Below, one piece after another: positions 6,910-14,171 of a stretch of DNA of 14,186 nucleotides. Made by a program: the position numbers and the translations under genes. Source of the stretch: HLUCCA09 sp038757905 (lineage in GTDB: Bacteria > Pseudomonadota > Alphaproteobacteria > Rhodobacterales > Rhodobacteraceae); NCBI GenBank assembly GCA_038757905.1, contig JBCDGG010000137.1:1-14186 (forward strand), written 5' to 3'. Every line of letters begins with the position of its first letter. The first letter of the stretch is position 1. The notes under the pieces were generated by a model, which saw nothing but the letters and a program-made list of their open reading frames with translations, did not search any database and was not told the origin of the DNA.

Positions 6910-7476
6910 TTATGGCGGCAACTCGGTCGCATTCTTCGGAAGTGCCTTCCAGACAGCGTCCAAGACGTCGTCATGATCGGGTCGCTCGGTATCGGCGGCG
7001 AAGACGGGGCCGAGGCTCAAGGGACGCGCCCGCTCCGCGAGTGCCTGCAGTTCCGTTGCATATGAGGCGCCCGGGTGCCCTGCCCGCCGCGTGGATGCGC
7101 GCGCCCGATACCGCGCCGCTGCGACGGCCGGGGTGACGCTGCACCAAAGCTCCACCACATGGTCGATCCGTGCCTGCTCCAGATGCGCCTTCACCACGGT
7201 AACAGGCTGGAACCCGTGCCAGGCGTCGACCACCGGCACCAGATGATCCGGGAAGCCCGCAATGCTTGCGAAGATGCCGTGATAGCTGGCCCGGCCGAGC
7301 ATCCGATTGTGGTCCCTGTCGCCTGACCCGATATGGGAGAAGAGGCACTCCTTCACCGTGTCGATCGACAGCGGCACCGCGCAAACGCCCTGCGCCGTCA
7401 GAAACCGGACCAGCTTTGCGGCCAGCGTCGACTTCCCGCTCGCCGGGACCCCGTTGACCAAAACCGCCGTTCTCAA
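6910..7476 (-). CDS. Small P-loop kinase (AAA_33/zeta-toxin-like fold) in a sugar operon
   Basis: This 188-residue soluble protein has an N-terminal P-loop, GVPASGKST at 9-17, followed by SIDTVKE with Asp39 where gluconate-kinase and zeta-toxin relatives keep a substrate or base residue. An Arg-rich lid-like stretch lies at about 122-136 (RYRARASTRRAGH). Length and layout fit the AAA_33 group of small-molecule phosphotransferases. The start is a TTG at 7476 overlapping the stop of the ROK kinase (TTGA), so translation is probably coupled. It is third in the aldolase-ROK kinase-kinase operon. There is no antitoxin partner, so a metabolic role, such as a second sugar phosphorylation, is likelier than a toxin. 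Its substrate is unknown. Confidence 0.85.
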   Translation of the reverse strand: MRTAVLVNGVPASGKSTLAAKLVRFLTAQGVCAVPLSIDTVKECLFSHIGSGDRDHNRMLGRASYHGIFASIAGFPDHLVPVVDAWHGFQPVTVVKAHLEQARIDHVVELWCSVTPAVAAARYRARASTRRAGHPGASYATELQALAERARPLSLGPVFAADTERPDHDDVLDAVWKALPKNATELPP

Positions 7477-8357
7477 GGCCGGTCCTCGGGCAGGCCCCGC
7501 AGGGCGGCGCCGATCACGCCCGCATCGTCGCCGAGCAGTGCCGGCTCAACCGGCCAACCGAACCACGGGCTCTGCCTTTCGATGGATCTGAGCGCCCGCG
7601 CCATATCCTGCCCCAACCCACCCCCGATGACGATGAGCCGGGGATCGAAGACGGAAACCAGCGTCTCCAGTGCCCGCTGGAACGGGGCGGCCCAGCGATG
7701 CCGCACTTCTGCCGCGGCACTGTCGCCCGCCTCGGCCCGGGCGATCAGAGCGCAGGCCTGCATGTCCTCCGGCAATCCCGCGTCGACGATCAGACGGCGC
7801 AGCGCGGGGCCGGAACTGTAGGTCTCGACGCAGCCCCGCCGCCCGCACTTGCAGAGCGGCCCGTCATCCGCGACGACGATGTGGCCGAACTGCCCCGAGA
7901 TCCCGCCGCCCCGCCAAGGCGTGCGACCCTGCAGGATCGCGCCGCCGATCCCCGTTCCCACCGTGACCATCAGGATCAGCCCACCGGACAGCTCCGGCCG
8001 GGCATGCGCCTCGGCGATCAACGCCATGGATGCGTCGTTCTCGATGCGGGCCGGCAGGCCGAAGGCCCGCCCGACAAGGGACGGCAGATCCAGCCCGGCG
8101 ATATCGAGATAACCGGCCGACAGGACCGCACCCCGCGCCGCATCGACCCGGCCGGGAAGGCCGATGCCGATGCCAAGGGTCTGCTCGTCGCGCATTGCCT
8201 CGATCAGGCCAAGAAGTTGGGCCGCGAAGCCGTCGCGATCCGGCACGACCGGCTCGGCCACATGGCGCAGCACGTGGCCCGTTTCGTCCACCCGGGCCGC
8301 GCGAACGTTGGTGCCGCCCACATCGACGCCGATGGCGCTTCGGGCGGCGCCTGTCAC
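7473..8357 (-). CDS. ROK-family sugar kinase
   Basis: This 294-residue ATP-dependent hexokinase-like enzyme has no DNA-binding domain. Seen: the phosphate-binding motif DVGGTN at 12-17, GLPG at 66-69, the catalytic Asp in ENDA (Asp108), the second phosphate motif GTGIGG at 134-139, and the zinc motif CKCGRRGCVE at 169-178, which is complete. The sugar-contact motif, normally GE-x-GH in ROK kinases, reads GQFGH at 155-159: the Glu that binds sugar hydroxyls is Gln here, encoded by CAG. This may signal a non-glucose substrate. The start is a GTG at 8357 overlapping the aldolase stop (GTGA). Its stop overlaps the next kinase. It probably phosphorylates the sugar before aldol cleavage; the sugar itself cannot be named. 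Confidence 0.9.
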   Translation of the reverse strand: MTGAARSAIGVDVGGTNVRAARVDETGHVLRHVAEPVVPDRDGFAAQLLGLIEAMRDEQTLGIGIGLPGRVDAARGAVLSAGYLDIAGLDLPSLVGRAFGLPARIENDASMALIAEAHARPELSGGLILMVTVGTGIGGAILQGRTPWRGGGISGQFGHIVVADDGPLCKCGRRGCVETYSSGPALRRLIVDAGLPEDMQACALIARAEAGDSAAAEVRHRWAAPFQRALETLVSVFDPRLIVIGGGLGQDMARALRSIERQSPWFGWPVEPALLGDDAGVIGAALRGLPEDRP

Positions 8358-9250
8358 GCGTGTTCGTCCAGGATCGCCTGAATCTCGCCAAGCCGGGCGC
8401 TGGCGATGCGCTCCAGCCGGTCGGCCAGCACGGCATCGTCGAGCGAGATGCAATCCTTCCAGAGCGCGCGCCCCGCGATGACACCGGAGGCACCGTTCTC
8501 CATCGCGGTCTTGACCTGCCCCAGGAAGGTGTCGTGATCGACGCCCGCCGAGAGCACCGCCCAGGGCACGCCGTTGCACAGATCGGTGATCCTGCGGCAG
8601 GCATCCGCGGTGCCCGGATAGGGCAGCTTCAGCACCTTGGAGCCGAGATCGAGCGCGATCTGCGTACCCCCGACGATGAGATCGGGAAAGGCGCGGGCGT
8701 AATCCTCGGCGCTTTCGCCTTCCAGCCGGTAGGTCAGAAACTCGACGACGAGCAGCAGGTCTTCGGCGGCGAAATCCGCGACACAGGCGCGGATCGTCTC
8801 GATGTTCGCCGTGTTCGCCTCCGGCGTGTCGGAGCGCAGATAGACCATCAGCTTGGCCCCGGTGCCGCCGAGCGTGCGCACGCGCCGCGCGGTCGTGCCC
8901 GGCACAAGCTTCGAGATGCGGTAGCCGTTGGCATCCGTGTCCCAGCCCGACGCGTCGAGGCCAACGAGCAGGGCGGTATCGCGGGCGAGGGTGCCGTCGT
9001 CCACCACATCCGGCACGGCGCAGACGGCATCGAGCAGAATGCAGGACGCCTTGTTCGCAAGGTGGCGAACGATGCCGGATTTCACCCGCCCCAGCGTCGC
9101 CTCGGTGATCGCGGCCTGGGCGTCGGGGGTGTCGGCCAGGACCTTGCGCATGCCGCCGCGCTGGTCGGCGGCCACCACCATCATCATGCCGTTGGCGGCG
9201 CAGATCTGCTGATAGCCACGGCGTTCGGCCGTGGTCATGCGCGTGGTCAT
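8354..9250 (-). CDS. Class I aldolase of the LacD/YihT (DeoC/LacD) family
   Basis: This 298-residue TIM-barrel Schiff-base aldolase should cleave a ketose (bis)phosphate to DHAP plus an aldehyde. Seen: VVAADQRGG at 25-33 near the N-terminus, typical of the LacD/YihT group; GAKLMVYLR with Lys133; VVEFLTY with Glu170; VLKLPYPG with Lys208 as the probable Schiff-base lysine; LSAGVD at 233-238; and GRALW at 260-264 for the phosphate site. Relatives act on tagatose 1,6-bisphosphate (LacD) or 6-deoxy-6-sulfofructose 1-phosphate (YihT), so substrate cannot be fixed. The ATG at 9250 has AAGGA about 10 bases upstream; an in-frame ATG at 9238 is an alternative. It is the first gene of the leftward operon and faces the SDR across 156 bases. 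Confidence 0.9.
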   Translation of the reverse strand: MTTRMTTAERRGYQQICAANGMMMVVAADQRGGMRKVLADTPDAQAAITEATLGRVKSGIVRHLANKASCILLDAVCAVPDVVDDGTLARDTALLVGLDASGWDTDANGYRISKLVPGTTARRVRTLGGTGAKLMVYLRSDTPEANTANIETIRACVADFAAEDLLLVVEFLTYRLEGESAEDYARAFPDLIVGGTQIALDLGSKVLKLPYPGTADACRRITDLCNGVPWAVLSAGVDHDTFLGQVKTAMENGASGVIAGRALWKDCISLDDAVLADRLERIASARLGEIQAILDEHA

Positions 9251-9406
9251 GGAAGCTGTCCTTACGTCGTTCCTGCGCGCTTGGTATTCTCCGTGGGCGG
9301 ACAAAGCGCAACCCTGCGGCGCACCCGCAGGCGCCACGCCTATGGAAAATCCCGGGCCTTGGATGTACCCACCACAGAACTCATGGGCGGATGCAGGAGG
9401 TGGGCG
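9251..9406. promoter_or_regulatory. Divergent promoter/operator region of the sugar locus
   Basis: The gap between the aldolase and SDR starts must drive both operons. On the minus strand TTGCGC (9311-9306), then 16 bases, then GAATAC (9289-9284) is a fair sigma-70 promoter for the aldolase; AATACC with 17-base spacing is the alternative. A perfect 7-bp inverted repeat CCTGCGG (9313-9319)/CCGCAGG (9325-9331) sits just upstream of that -35 and is the best operator candidate. No good plus-strand promoter was recognised, but GGAGG lies 7 bases before the SDR ATG. The ROK repressor encoded at the end of the rightward operon is the obvious regulator; binding is inference. Confidence 0.45.
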
Positions 9407-10135
9407 ATGCCGCAGTTTGGGAAGGGTCCGATCCTGGTCACGGGCGCCAGCGGCGGCATCGGCGGGGCAACCGTGCGGCATCTGGTGCAGGCGGGTGCCG
9501 ACGTGATCGCCAGCGGCCAGGACACCGCGAAGCTGGACGCGCTGGCAAGCGAGACGGGATGCACCGCGCTGCCATTCGACGTCACGTCGGAAGACAGCGT
9601 ATGCGATGCGCTGGACGGACTCGATCTGTGGGGCGTGGTGAACTGCGCGGGCTTCGGCGGCGAGATCGCAACCCCGCAGGACACCGATATCGAGGTCTTC
9701 GACAAGGTCATCCGCATCAATACGCGGGGCGCGCTTCTCGTCACGAAATACGCCGCACGGTCCATGATCCGTCTCGGCCAGGGCGGGGCCATCGTCAACG
9801 TCTCGAGCCAGGCCGGGCTCGTGGCGCTCAAGGGCCACATCTCCTACGGGTCGTCGAAAGCCGCGCTCGACAACATCACCCGCGTCTCGGCGCTGGAGCT
9901 TGGGCCTCATGGCATCCGCGTCAACGGGGTGCACCCGACCGTCGTCATGACGCCGATGTCGGCGTGGTACTGGGGAGAGCCGGAGATCGAAGGGCCGTTT
10001 CTGTCTCAGATGCCCCTCGGGCGTTGGGCCACCGAGGACGAGATCGCCGCCCCGATCGTGTTTCTGCTGTCGGAGGGCGCGTCGATGATCACCGGCGTCG
10101 CCTTGCCCATCGACGGTGGCTACACGGCCTGTTGA
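9407..10135 (+). CDS. Short-chain dehydrogenase/reductase, L-xylulose reductase (DCXR)-like
   Basis: This 242-residue NAD(P)-dependent oxidoreductase interconverts a carbonyl and an alcohol, probably a ketose and a polyol. Seen: the cofactor motif TGASGGIG at 12-19; NCAG at 79-82, with the usual second Asn of NNAG replaced by Cys; the catalytic Ser in NVSSQ (133/134); and Tyr147 and Lys151 in YGSSK. The C-terminal half, LELGPHGIRVNGVHPTVVMT followed by MPLGRW and the ending DGGYTAC, closely resembles the DCXR group (usual length about 244). The ATG at 9407 has GGAGG 7 bases upstream. It is the first gene of the rightward operon, 135 bases before the binding-protein gene. Xylulose/xylitol-type chemistry is a family-based guess. 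Confidence 0.9.
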   Translation: MPQFGKGPILVTGASGGIGGATVRHLVQAGADVIASGQDTAKLDALASETGCTALPFDVTSEDSVCDALDGLDLWGVVNCAGFGGEIATPQDTDIEVFDKVIRINTRGALLVTKYAARSMIRLGQGGAIVNVSSQAGLVALKGHISYGSSKAALDNITRVSALELGPHGIRVNGVHPTVVMTPMSAWYWGEPEIEGPFLSQMPLGRWATEDEIAAPIVFLLSEGASMITGVALPIDGGYTAC

Positions 10136-10165
10136 GCGGCGCGGCCGGAGGGGCCGATTACGTTC

Positions 10166-10193
10166 TGGACAATTTGTAAAGCCCCAATACAAT
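10166..10193 (+). promoter_or_regulatory. Sigma-70-type promoter for the sugar ABC importer
   Basis: TGGACA (10166-10171) and TACAAT (10188-10193) each match 5 of 6 consensus bases and are 16 bases apart. Transcription would start near 10200, leaving a leader of about 70 bases. ACAATTTGT (10169-10177) is a small palindrome over the -35 and could be an operator half. In the leader, AGCGGA/TCCGCT (10207-10224) and CGGCC/GGCCG (10236-10251) form short hairpins before the Shine-Dalgarno. The SDR gene upstream ends in a GC hairpin (10142-10156) without a T-tract, so the importer is probably transcribed both from this promoter and by readthrough. Confidence 0.6.
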
Positions 10194-10270
10194 TCGCCTC
10201 CATCGAAGCGGAAGTGAATCCGCTCGACACAGACTCGGCCTCGATCGGCCGGAAAAGGGAGGACGTCTTT

Positions 10271-11242
10271 ATGCGCAATTTTGTGAAGGCTGCGATCTGC
10301 GCGGTTGCTTTCGGAACCGCCGGCGCCGCGATGGCAGACGACGACATCACCATCACGCTGGTGCCCGGTCTGACGACCGACGCGTTCTACATCACGATGA
10401 ACCGCGGCGCCCAGGCCGCGGGTGAGGCGCTTGGCATCACGGTGGACTTTCAGGGCGCCGAGGAATTCGATCCGGTCCTGCAGACCCCCGTTCTGGATGC
10501 CGTGATCGCGCGCGGCCCCGATGCGATCCTCATCGCACCGACCGACACCACCCAGATGATCGAGCCGCTACGCCGCGCCAACGAGGCCGGGATCGCCGTC
10601 ATCACCGTCGACACGTTCATCGACGACGGCAAGTATCAGGACGGTGCCGGCGACGGCGACTTCCCCCTCGCCTATGTCGCCTCCGACAATGTCGGCGGGG
10701 GCCGCATGGCAGCCCGCTTCATGGCAGACGCAATTGGCGGCGAAGGCAAGGTCTACGTCTCGAATGTGCGCCCGGGCATCTCGACGACCGACCAGCGCGA
10801 AGAAGGCTTCAAGGCCGAGATGGCCGAGAACTTCCCGAACGTCGAAGTGCTGGACACGCAGTTCAACGAAAACGACGCATCGCTGGCGGCCTCGCAGTTC
10901 AACGCGGTGATGGCGCGTAACCCCGACATCAAGGGCGTGTTCGGGGCCAACCTGTTCTCCGCGCTTGGCGCGGGCAACGGCGTCGAGGGCGCGGACAAGT
11001 CCGGCGACGTGACGGTCATCGCCTTCGACGCCCCGCAGAGCATCGTCGACAACATCTCCTCCGGCCTCGTGGATGCGGCCATCGCGCAGCACCCCGCCGA
11101 GATCGGCTATTTCGGCGTCATGGCCGCCTATGCGGTGCTGACCGGCAACTCGGTCCCGGTGTCGATCGGAACCGGCTTCACCGTGATCAACGCGGATAAT
11201 GTGGGCGATCCCGAGATCCAGAAGTTCATCTACTCCGAGTGA
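10271..11242 (+). CDS. Periplasmic sugar-binding protein (Peripla_BP_4, ribose/fructose type)
   Basis: This 323-residue secreted binding protein delivers the sugar to the importer. A signal peptide is clear: MRNFVKAAICAVAFGTAG, then AAMA with cleavage about after residue 22 before DDD. The mature chain has the family pattern: ITLVPGLTTDAFYITMNRGA near the start, ILIAPTD in the first lobe, YVASDN at the hinge side, VFGANLFSALGAG, and VTVIAFDAP. The ATG at 10271 has GGGAGGA 7 bases upstream; earlier in-frame starts would lie in the leader and spoil the signal peptide. Ribose-, xylose- or fructose-like ligands are typical, but specificity is not readable. It begins a three-gene transporter block with its own promoter. 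Confidence 0.92.
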   Translation: MRNFVKAAICAVAFGTAGAAMADDDITITLVPGLTTDAFYITMNRGAQAAGEALGITVDFQGAEEFDPVLQTPVLDAVIARGPDAILIAPTDTTQMIEPLRRANEAGIAVITVDTFIDDGKYQDGAGDGDFPLAYVASDNVGGGRMAARFMADAIGGEGKVYVSNVRPGISTTDQREEGFKAEMAENFPNVEVLDTQFNENDASLAASQFNAVMARNPDIKGVFGANLFSALGAGNGVEGADKSGDVTVIAFDAPQSIVDNISSGLVDAAIAQHPAEIGYFGVMAAYAVLTGNSVPVSIGTGFTVINADNVGDPEIQKFIYSE

Positions 11243-11244
11243 GC

Positions 11245-12252
11245 ATGGCGAACGCAACACCAAAGGCAGGGGCTTCATTCCTGAAGCCCCTTCTCAATGC
11301 GTGGTCCTGGCTGTTTCTGATCGGTATTCTGGTCTTCTTCGAGGTCTACGCCCGGATCGACACCGGACAGACCTTTCTGTTCCGGGTCTACAACATCCAG
11401 TCCATCGCCATCGCAGCCTCGCAGATCCTGCTGCTGGCGCTCGGGCTGACCCTTGTGGTCGTGGCCGGGCATATCGATCTGTCGATCGGCTTCACGACGG
11501 GCCTGTCCGCCGTCGTCATGGCGCTGGTGATCCGTGCCATGGGGCCCGACACGGGCTGGGCCGTGCTGCTTCTGGCGATGGTCGTGGGCCTACTCGCTGC
11601 TGTGATCGTCGGGCTGGTCAACGGCTGGCTTGTGGCCGTGCTCGATGTGCCGAGCTTCATCGGAACGCTGGGCACCTATGGCGTCGCCCGCGGTGGTGCG
11701 CTGATCGTTGCCGGCGGCGCCACCGTGTCGATCCGCAGCGATGCGGCCCGAACCTTCGGCAACGGCGACATCCTCGGCATTCCGATCCCAGTGGTGGTGG
11801 CCGGTCTTCTGGCGCTGCTGTGCCACTATCTGCTCGCGCATACGAAGTTCGGCGTCCACACCTACGCGCTTGGGGCGAACCGCGCCTCCGTCGAACGGGC
11901 GGGCGTCGACGTCAAGAAGCATCTGATCTGGCTCTTCGTGATCTCCGCCGTCACGGCCGGGGTCGGCGGCCTTGTCTATACGGGGCGGTTCTCGGCCGGG
12001 GCCGCGAATGCAGGCGAGCCGATCCTGCTCTACGCCGTTGCGGCCGTCTTCATCGGAGGGGCATCGCTGACGGGCGGCCAGGGAACCGTGATCGGCACGG
12101 TGATCGGCGCGTTCATCATCGCGGTGATCCAGTTCGGCCTCGTCTTCTCCGGCTTGCCGCCCTACTGGCAGTTCGTCGCGGTCGGCCTCGTGATCATCGT
12201 GGCGGTCCTGGTCGATCAATCGCGCGAGAAGCTGACCGGCGTGCGATCATGA
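11245..12252 (+). CDS. Sugar ABC transporter permease (RbsC/FrcC-like, BPD_transp_2)
   Basis: This inner-membrane channel subunit of about 335 residues is built of many hydrophobic helices (8-10 expected for the family). Family signatures are visible: VVVAGHIDLSIG at about 72-83, NGWLVAVLDVPSFIGTLGT in the middle, YALGANRASVERAGVDVKK in the cytoplasmic loop that contacts the ATPase, and GGASLTGGQGT near the C-terminus. The ATG at 11245 is preferred. A GTG at 11239 overlapping the binding-protein stop (GTGA) would add two residues and is a real alternative, since neither start has a good Shine-Dalgarno. Its TGA overlaps the ATPase ATG (ATGA). Confidence 0.92.
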   Translation: MANATPKAGASFLKPLLNAWSWLFLIGILVFFEVYARIDTGQTFLFRVYNIQSIAIAASQILLLALGLTLVVVAGHIDLSIGFTTGLSAVVMALVIRAMGPDTGWAVLLLAMVVGLLAAVIVGLVNGWLVAVLDVPSFIGTLGTYGVARGGALIVAGGATVSIRSDAARTFGNGDILGIPIPVVVAGLLALLCHYLLAHTKFGVHTYALGANRASVERAGVDVKKHLIWLFVISAVTAGVGGLVYTGRFSAGAANAGEPILLYAVAAVFIGGASLTGGQGTVIGTVIGAFIIAVIQFGLVFSGLPPYWQFVAVGLVIIVAVLVDQSREKLTGVRS

Positions 12253-12989
12253 CGGCGATCCTCGAAGCGCGAAACCTCAAGAAGCGCTTTGGCGGCAACG
12301 AGGCCGTCAAGGACGTGTCCTTCGCCGTGGAGGCGGGGGAATGCGTGGTGCTGGCGGGCGACAATGGCGCGGGCAAGTCCACGGTCATCAAGATGATCTC
12401 GGGCGTCTACACACCCACGGGCGGCGACGTGCACTTTCTGGGGGAGCGGCTGACCGGCCAGACCCCGAACGCGATCCGCCGCACCGGGATCGAGACGATC
12501 TATCAGGATCTGGCCCTCGCCGATAACCTCGATCCCGGCCTCAACCTGTATCTGGGGCGTGAGATGACGCGCCGGATCATGGGTATTCCGTTCGTGGCCC
12601 GGCGCGAGATGCGCGCCAAGGCAACCGAGGTCCTGAAGGGCCTCGGCATCGTGATCCCCGATCCGGCCTCGCCCGTGCGCGACCTGTCCGGCGGGCAGCG
12701 GCAGGCCATCGCGATCGCGCGGGCGATTCACTGGAAGGCCAAGCTCGTCATCATGGATGAGCCGACCGCCGCGCTCGGGGTCCCGGAGCAACGCGAGGTG
12801 ATGGCGCTGATCGAGCGGCTCAAGTCGCAGGGCGTGGGCATCATTTTGATCTCGCACAATCTGCCGGATATCTTTGCGGCGGCCGACCGGATCATCGTGC
12901 TCGCCCGGGGCGTCGTCGCCGGCGAACGGCGCCCGGCCGAGACCAACGACGAAGAGGTCGTGCGGATGATGATGGGGGCCACTCTTTGA
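12249..12989 (+). CDS. Sugar ABC transporter ATP-binding protein, single cassette (FrcA-like)
   Basis: This 246-residue cytoplasmic ATPase powers the sugar importer. Seen: Walker A GDNGAGKST at 37-45, Q-loop Gln86, signature LSGGQRQ at 146-152, Walker B VIMDEP at 167-172, and H-loop His203. All motifs are intact. It has one nucleotide-binding cassette, as in FrcA-type importers, rather than the two tandem cassettes of RbsA/XylG, so it should act as a homodimer. The ATG at 12249 overlaps the permease stop by 4 bases, indicating coupled translation. A terminator-like hairpin follows directly. Confidence 0.94.
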   Translation: MTAILEARNLKKRFGGNEAVKDVSFAVEAGECVVLAGDNGAGKSTVIKMISGVYTPTGGDVHFLGERLTGQTPNAIRRTGIETIYQDLALADNLDPGLNLYLGREMTRRIMGIPFVARREMRAKATEVLKGLGIVIPDPASPVRDLSGGQRQAIAIARAIHWKAKLVIMDEPTAALGVPEQREVMALIERLKSQGVGIILISHNLPDIFAAADRIIVLARGVVAGERRPAETNDEEVVRMMMGATL

Positions 12990-12992
12990 TCC

Positions 12993-13020
12993 TGCCCCGC
13001 CGAACCGGGGCATAGCTTTT
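12993..13020 (+). terminator. Terminator-like hairpin between the ATPase and the ROK repressor
   Basis: TGCCCCG (12993-12999) pairs with CGGGGCA (13006-13012) around a 6-base loop and is followed by TAGCTTTT (13013-13020). The stem is GC-rich but the T-tract is short, so partial termination is likely. That would lower expression of the repressor gene relative to the transporter. The stem starts 4 bases after the ATPase stop. Confidence 0.6.
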
Positions 13021-13034
13021 GGACAGGTCGCGGC

Positions 13035-14171
13035 ATGGCATCTGACCGAAATGCGTTCGAAGCAGCGATGCTGGAAGTGATCGCGAAGACCGGGCCGCAG
13101 AGCCGGGCCGAGCTTGGGCGGGCCACAGGGATCACCCGGGCGACCGCCGGCACCCTGGTGGCGCGCCTTCTGGACAAGGGCATCCTGCAGCACTCGCAAA
13201 TGCCCGGAGACGTGCGGCAGCGCCCCGTCGGCCGGCCGGGCGAATTGGTCTCGCTCAACCCCGACTACAAGCATGTCATCGGCGTCGACGCCGGCATCGG
13301 CTTCGTCCAGGCGCTTCGCATGAACCTGCAGGGAGACGTGGTGGCCGAGCGGCGCGTCGAGACCCGCGCGGCCGACAGAGCGCCGGAGCGCCTGGCCCGT
13401 CTGATCGCCGACCTCGTGCGCGATGTGGCGGACGGGGCCCGCGCGTTCGGGGGCGTGTCGGTCGCCATACCCGGCATCGTGACGCGCGAGGGCCACGTGA
13501 TGCGGGCTCCGTTCCTCGATTGGCATGACGTGCCGTTTCTGGATCTGATCGCCGGGGATCTCGCGCCGTTCGGCGCGCTCTCCCTCGAAAACGACGCGAA
13601 CGCGCTGGCCATGGGACAAGTCATTCGCGGCACCGTATCGCCGGACGACATGAACATCTTCTTCTCGATGGATGTCGGCGTCGGAGGCAGCATCGTGCGC
13701 GGCGGCGTGCTGATGGATGGGCAATCCGGATTGGCCGGAGAGTTCGGACACATCTTCGTCCATCCAAGCACCGGCGGTGCCGCTGTCCGTCTGGAGAACG
13801 TCATAGGGCGCCGTGCCGTGCTCGACCGATACGCCGAGCTGGGCGGCCAGGCGCGCGATCTGGAGGCGTTCCTTGCCGCGCTCGACGCAGGCGAGACCAC
13901 CGCGCGCGCCCTGCAGGCGGAGTGGATCGAGGTCCTCGCCCAGGCGCTGGCAACCATCACCAGCGTTCTGAACCCGGGCTGCATCGCGTTCGGTGGCTCC
14001 CTGACAGCGCTCCTCGACCGGTCGCTGCCGGAGTTGGACGCGGCTTATCAGGGCTTGCTGATGCACGGCACGGTCAAGCCCCGCTTCGTGCTCGCGGATT
14101 CTGCGCAGCACTCCGTGGCGCTCGGGTGCGGCGACATAAGGCGCGCAGCCGTTCTGCGGACCTGCGAATGA
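13035..14171 (+). CDS. ROK-family transcriptional repressor (winged-helix plus ROK domain)
   Basis: This 378-residue sugar-responsive regulator probably controls the locus. Residues about 8-53 form a winged helix-turn-helix (AELGRATGITRATAGTLVAR, then LLDKGIL), followed by a basic linker (RQRPVGRPGE) as in NagC/Mlc/XylR. The ROK domain from about 81 has VDAGIGF in place of the DxGGT phosphate motif, PGIVT, ENDAN at 185-189, DVGVGGS, and an intact sugar-contact GEFGH at 235-239. The zinc motif C-x-C-G-x2-G-C is absent: after HIFVHPS the cysteines are missing. It therefore looks able to bind sugar but not to act as a kinase. The ATG at 13035 has only weak upstream complementarity to 16S rRNA. 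It is the last gene of the rightward operon; the 15 bases after it hold nothing seen. Confidence 0.9.
   Translation: MASDRNAFEAAMLEVIAKTGPQSRAELGRATGITRATAGTLVARLLDKGILQHSQMPGDVRQRPVGRPGELVSLNPDYKHVIGVDAGIGFVQALRMNLQGDVVAERRVETRAADRAPERLARLIADLVRDVADGARAFGGVSVAIPGIVTREGHVMRAPFLDWHDVPFLDLIAGDLAPFGALSLENDANALAMGQVIRGTVSPDDMNIFFSMDVGVGGSIVRGGVLMDGQSGLAGEFGHIFVHPSTGGAAVRLENVIGRRAVLDRYAELGGQARDLEAFLAALDAGETTARALQAEWIEVLAQALATITSVLNPGCIAFGGSLTALLDRSLPELDAAYQGLLMHGTVKPRFVLADSAQHSVALGCGDIRRAAVLRTCE

Noticed and set aside
6910..7476. Zeta-toxin or antibiotic phosphotransferase role for the small P-loop kinase
   Set aside because: There is no antitoxin gene, and it is translationally coupled to a sugar kinase and aldolase, so a metabolic role fits better; fold relatedness remains.
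7473..9311. A single 612-codon minus-strand frame spanning the ROK kinase and the aldolase region
   Set aside because: Only the last 294 codons encode the ROK kinase; upstream it is the wrong frame of the aldolase gene. The GTG at 8357 overlapping the aldolase stop is the sensible start.
8030..10135. A 701-codon frame ending in the SDR
   Set aside because: The part before 9407 is antisense to the ROK kinase and aldolase and is not protein-like; the SDR has its own ATG with a good Shine-Dalgarno.
8354..10192. A 612-codon minus-strand frame ending in the aldolase
   Set aside because: Its upstream half is antisense to the SDR; the aldolase begins at 9250 where family similarity starts.
12216..14111. 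A long minus-strand frame antisense to the ATPase and ROK repressor
   Set aside because: Low-complexity His/Arg/Asp-rich translation and no domain, while both plus-strand genes have complete motifs.
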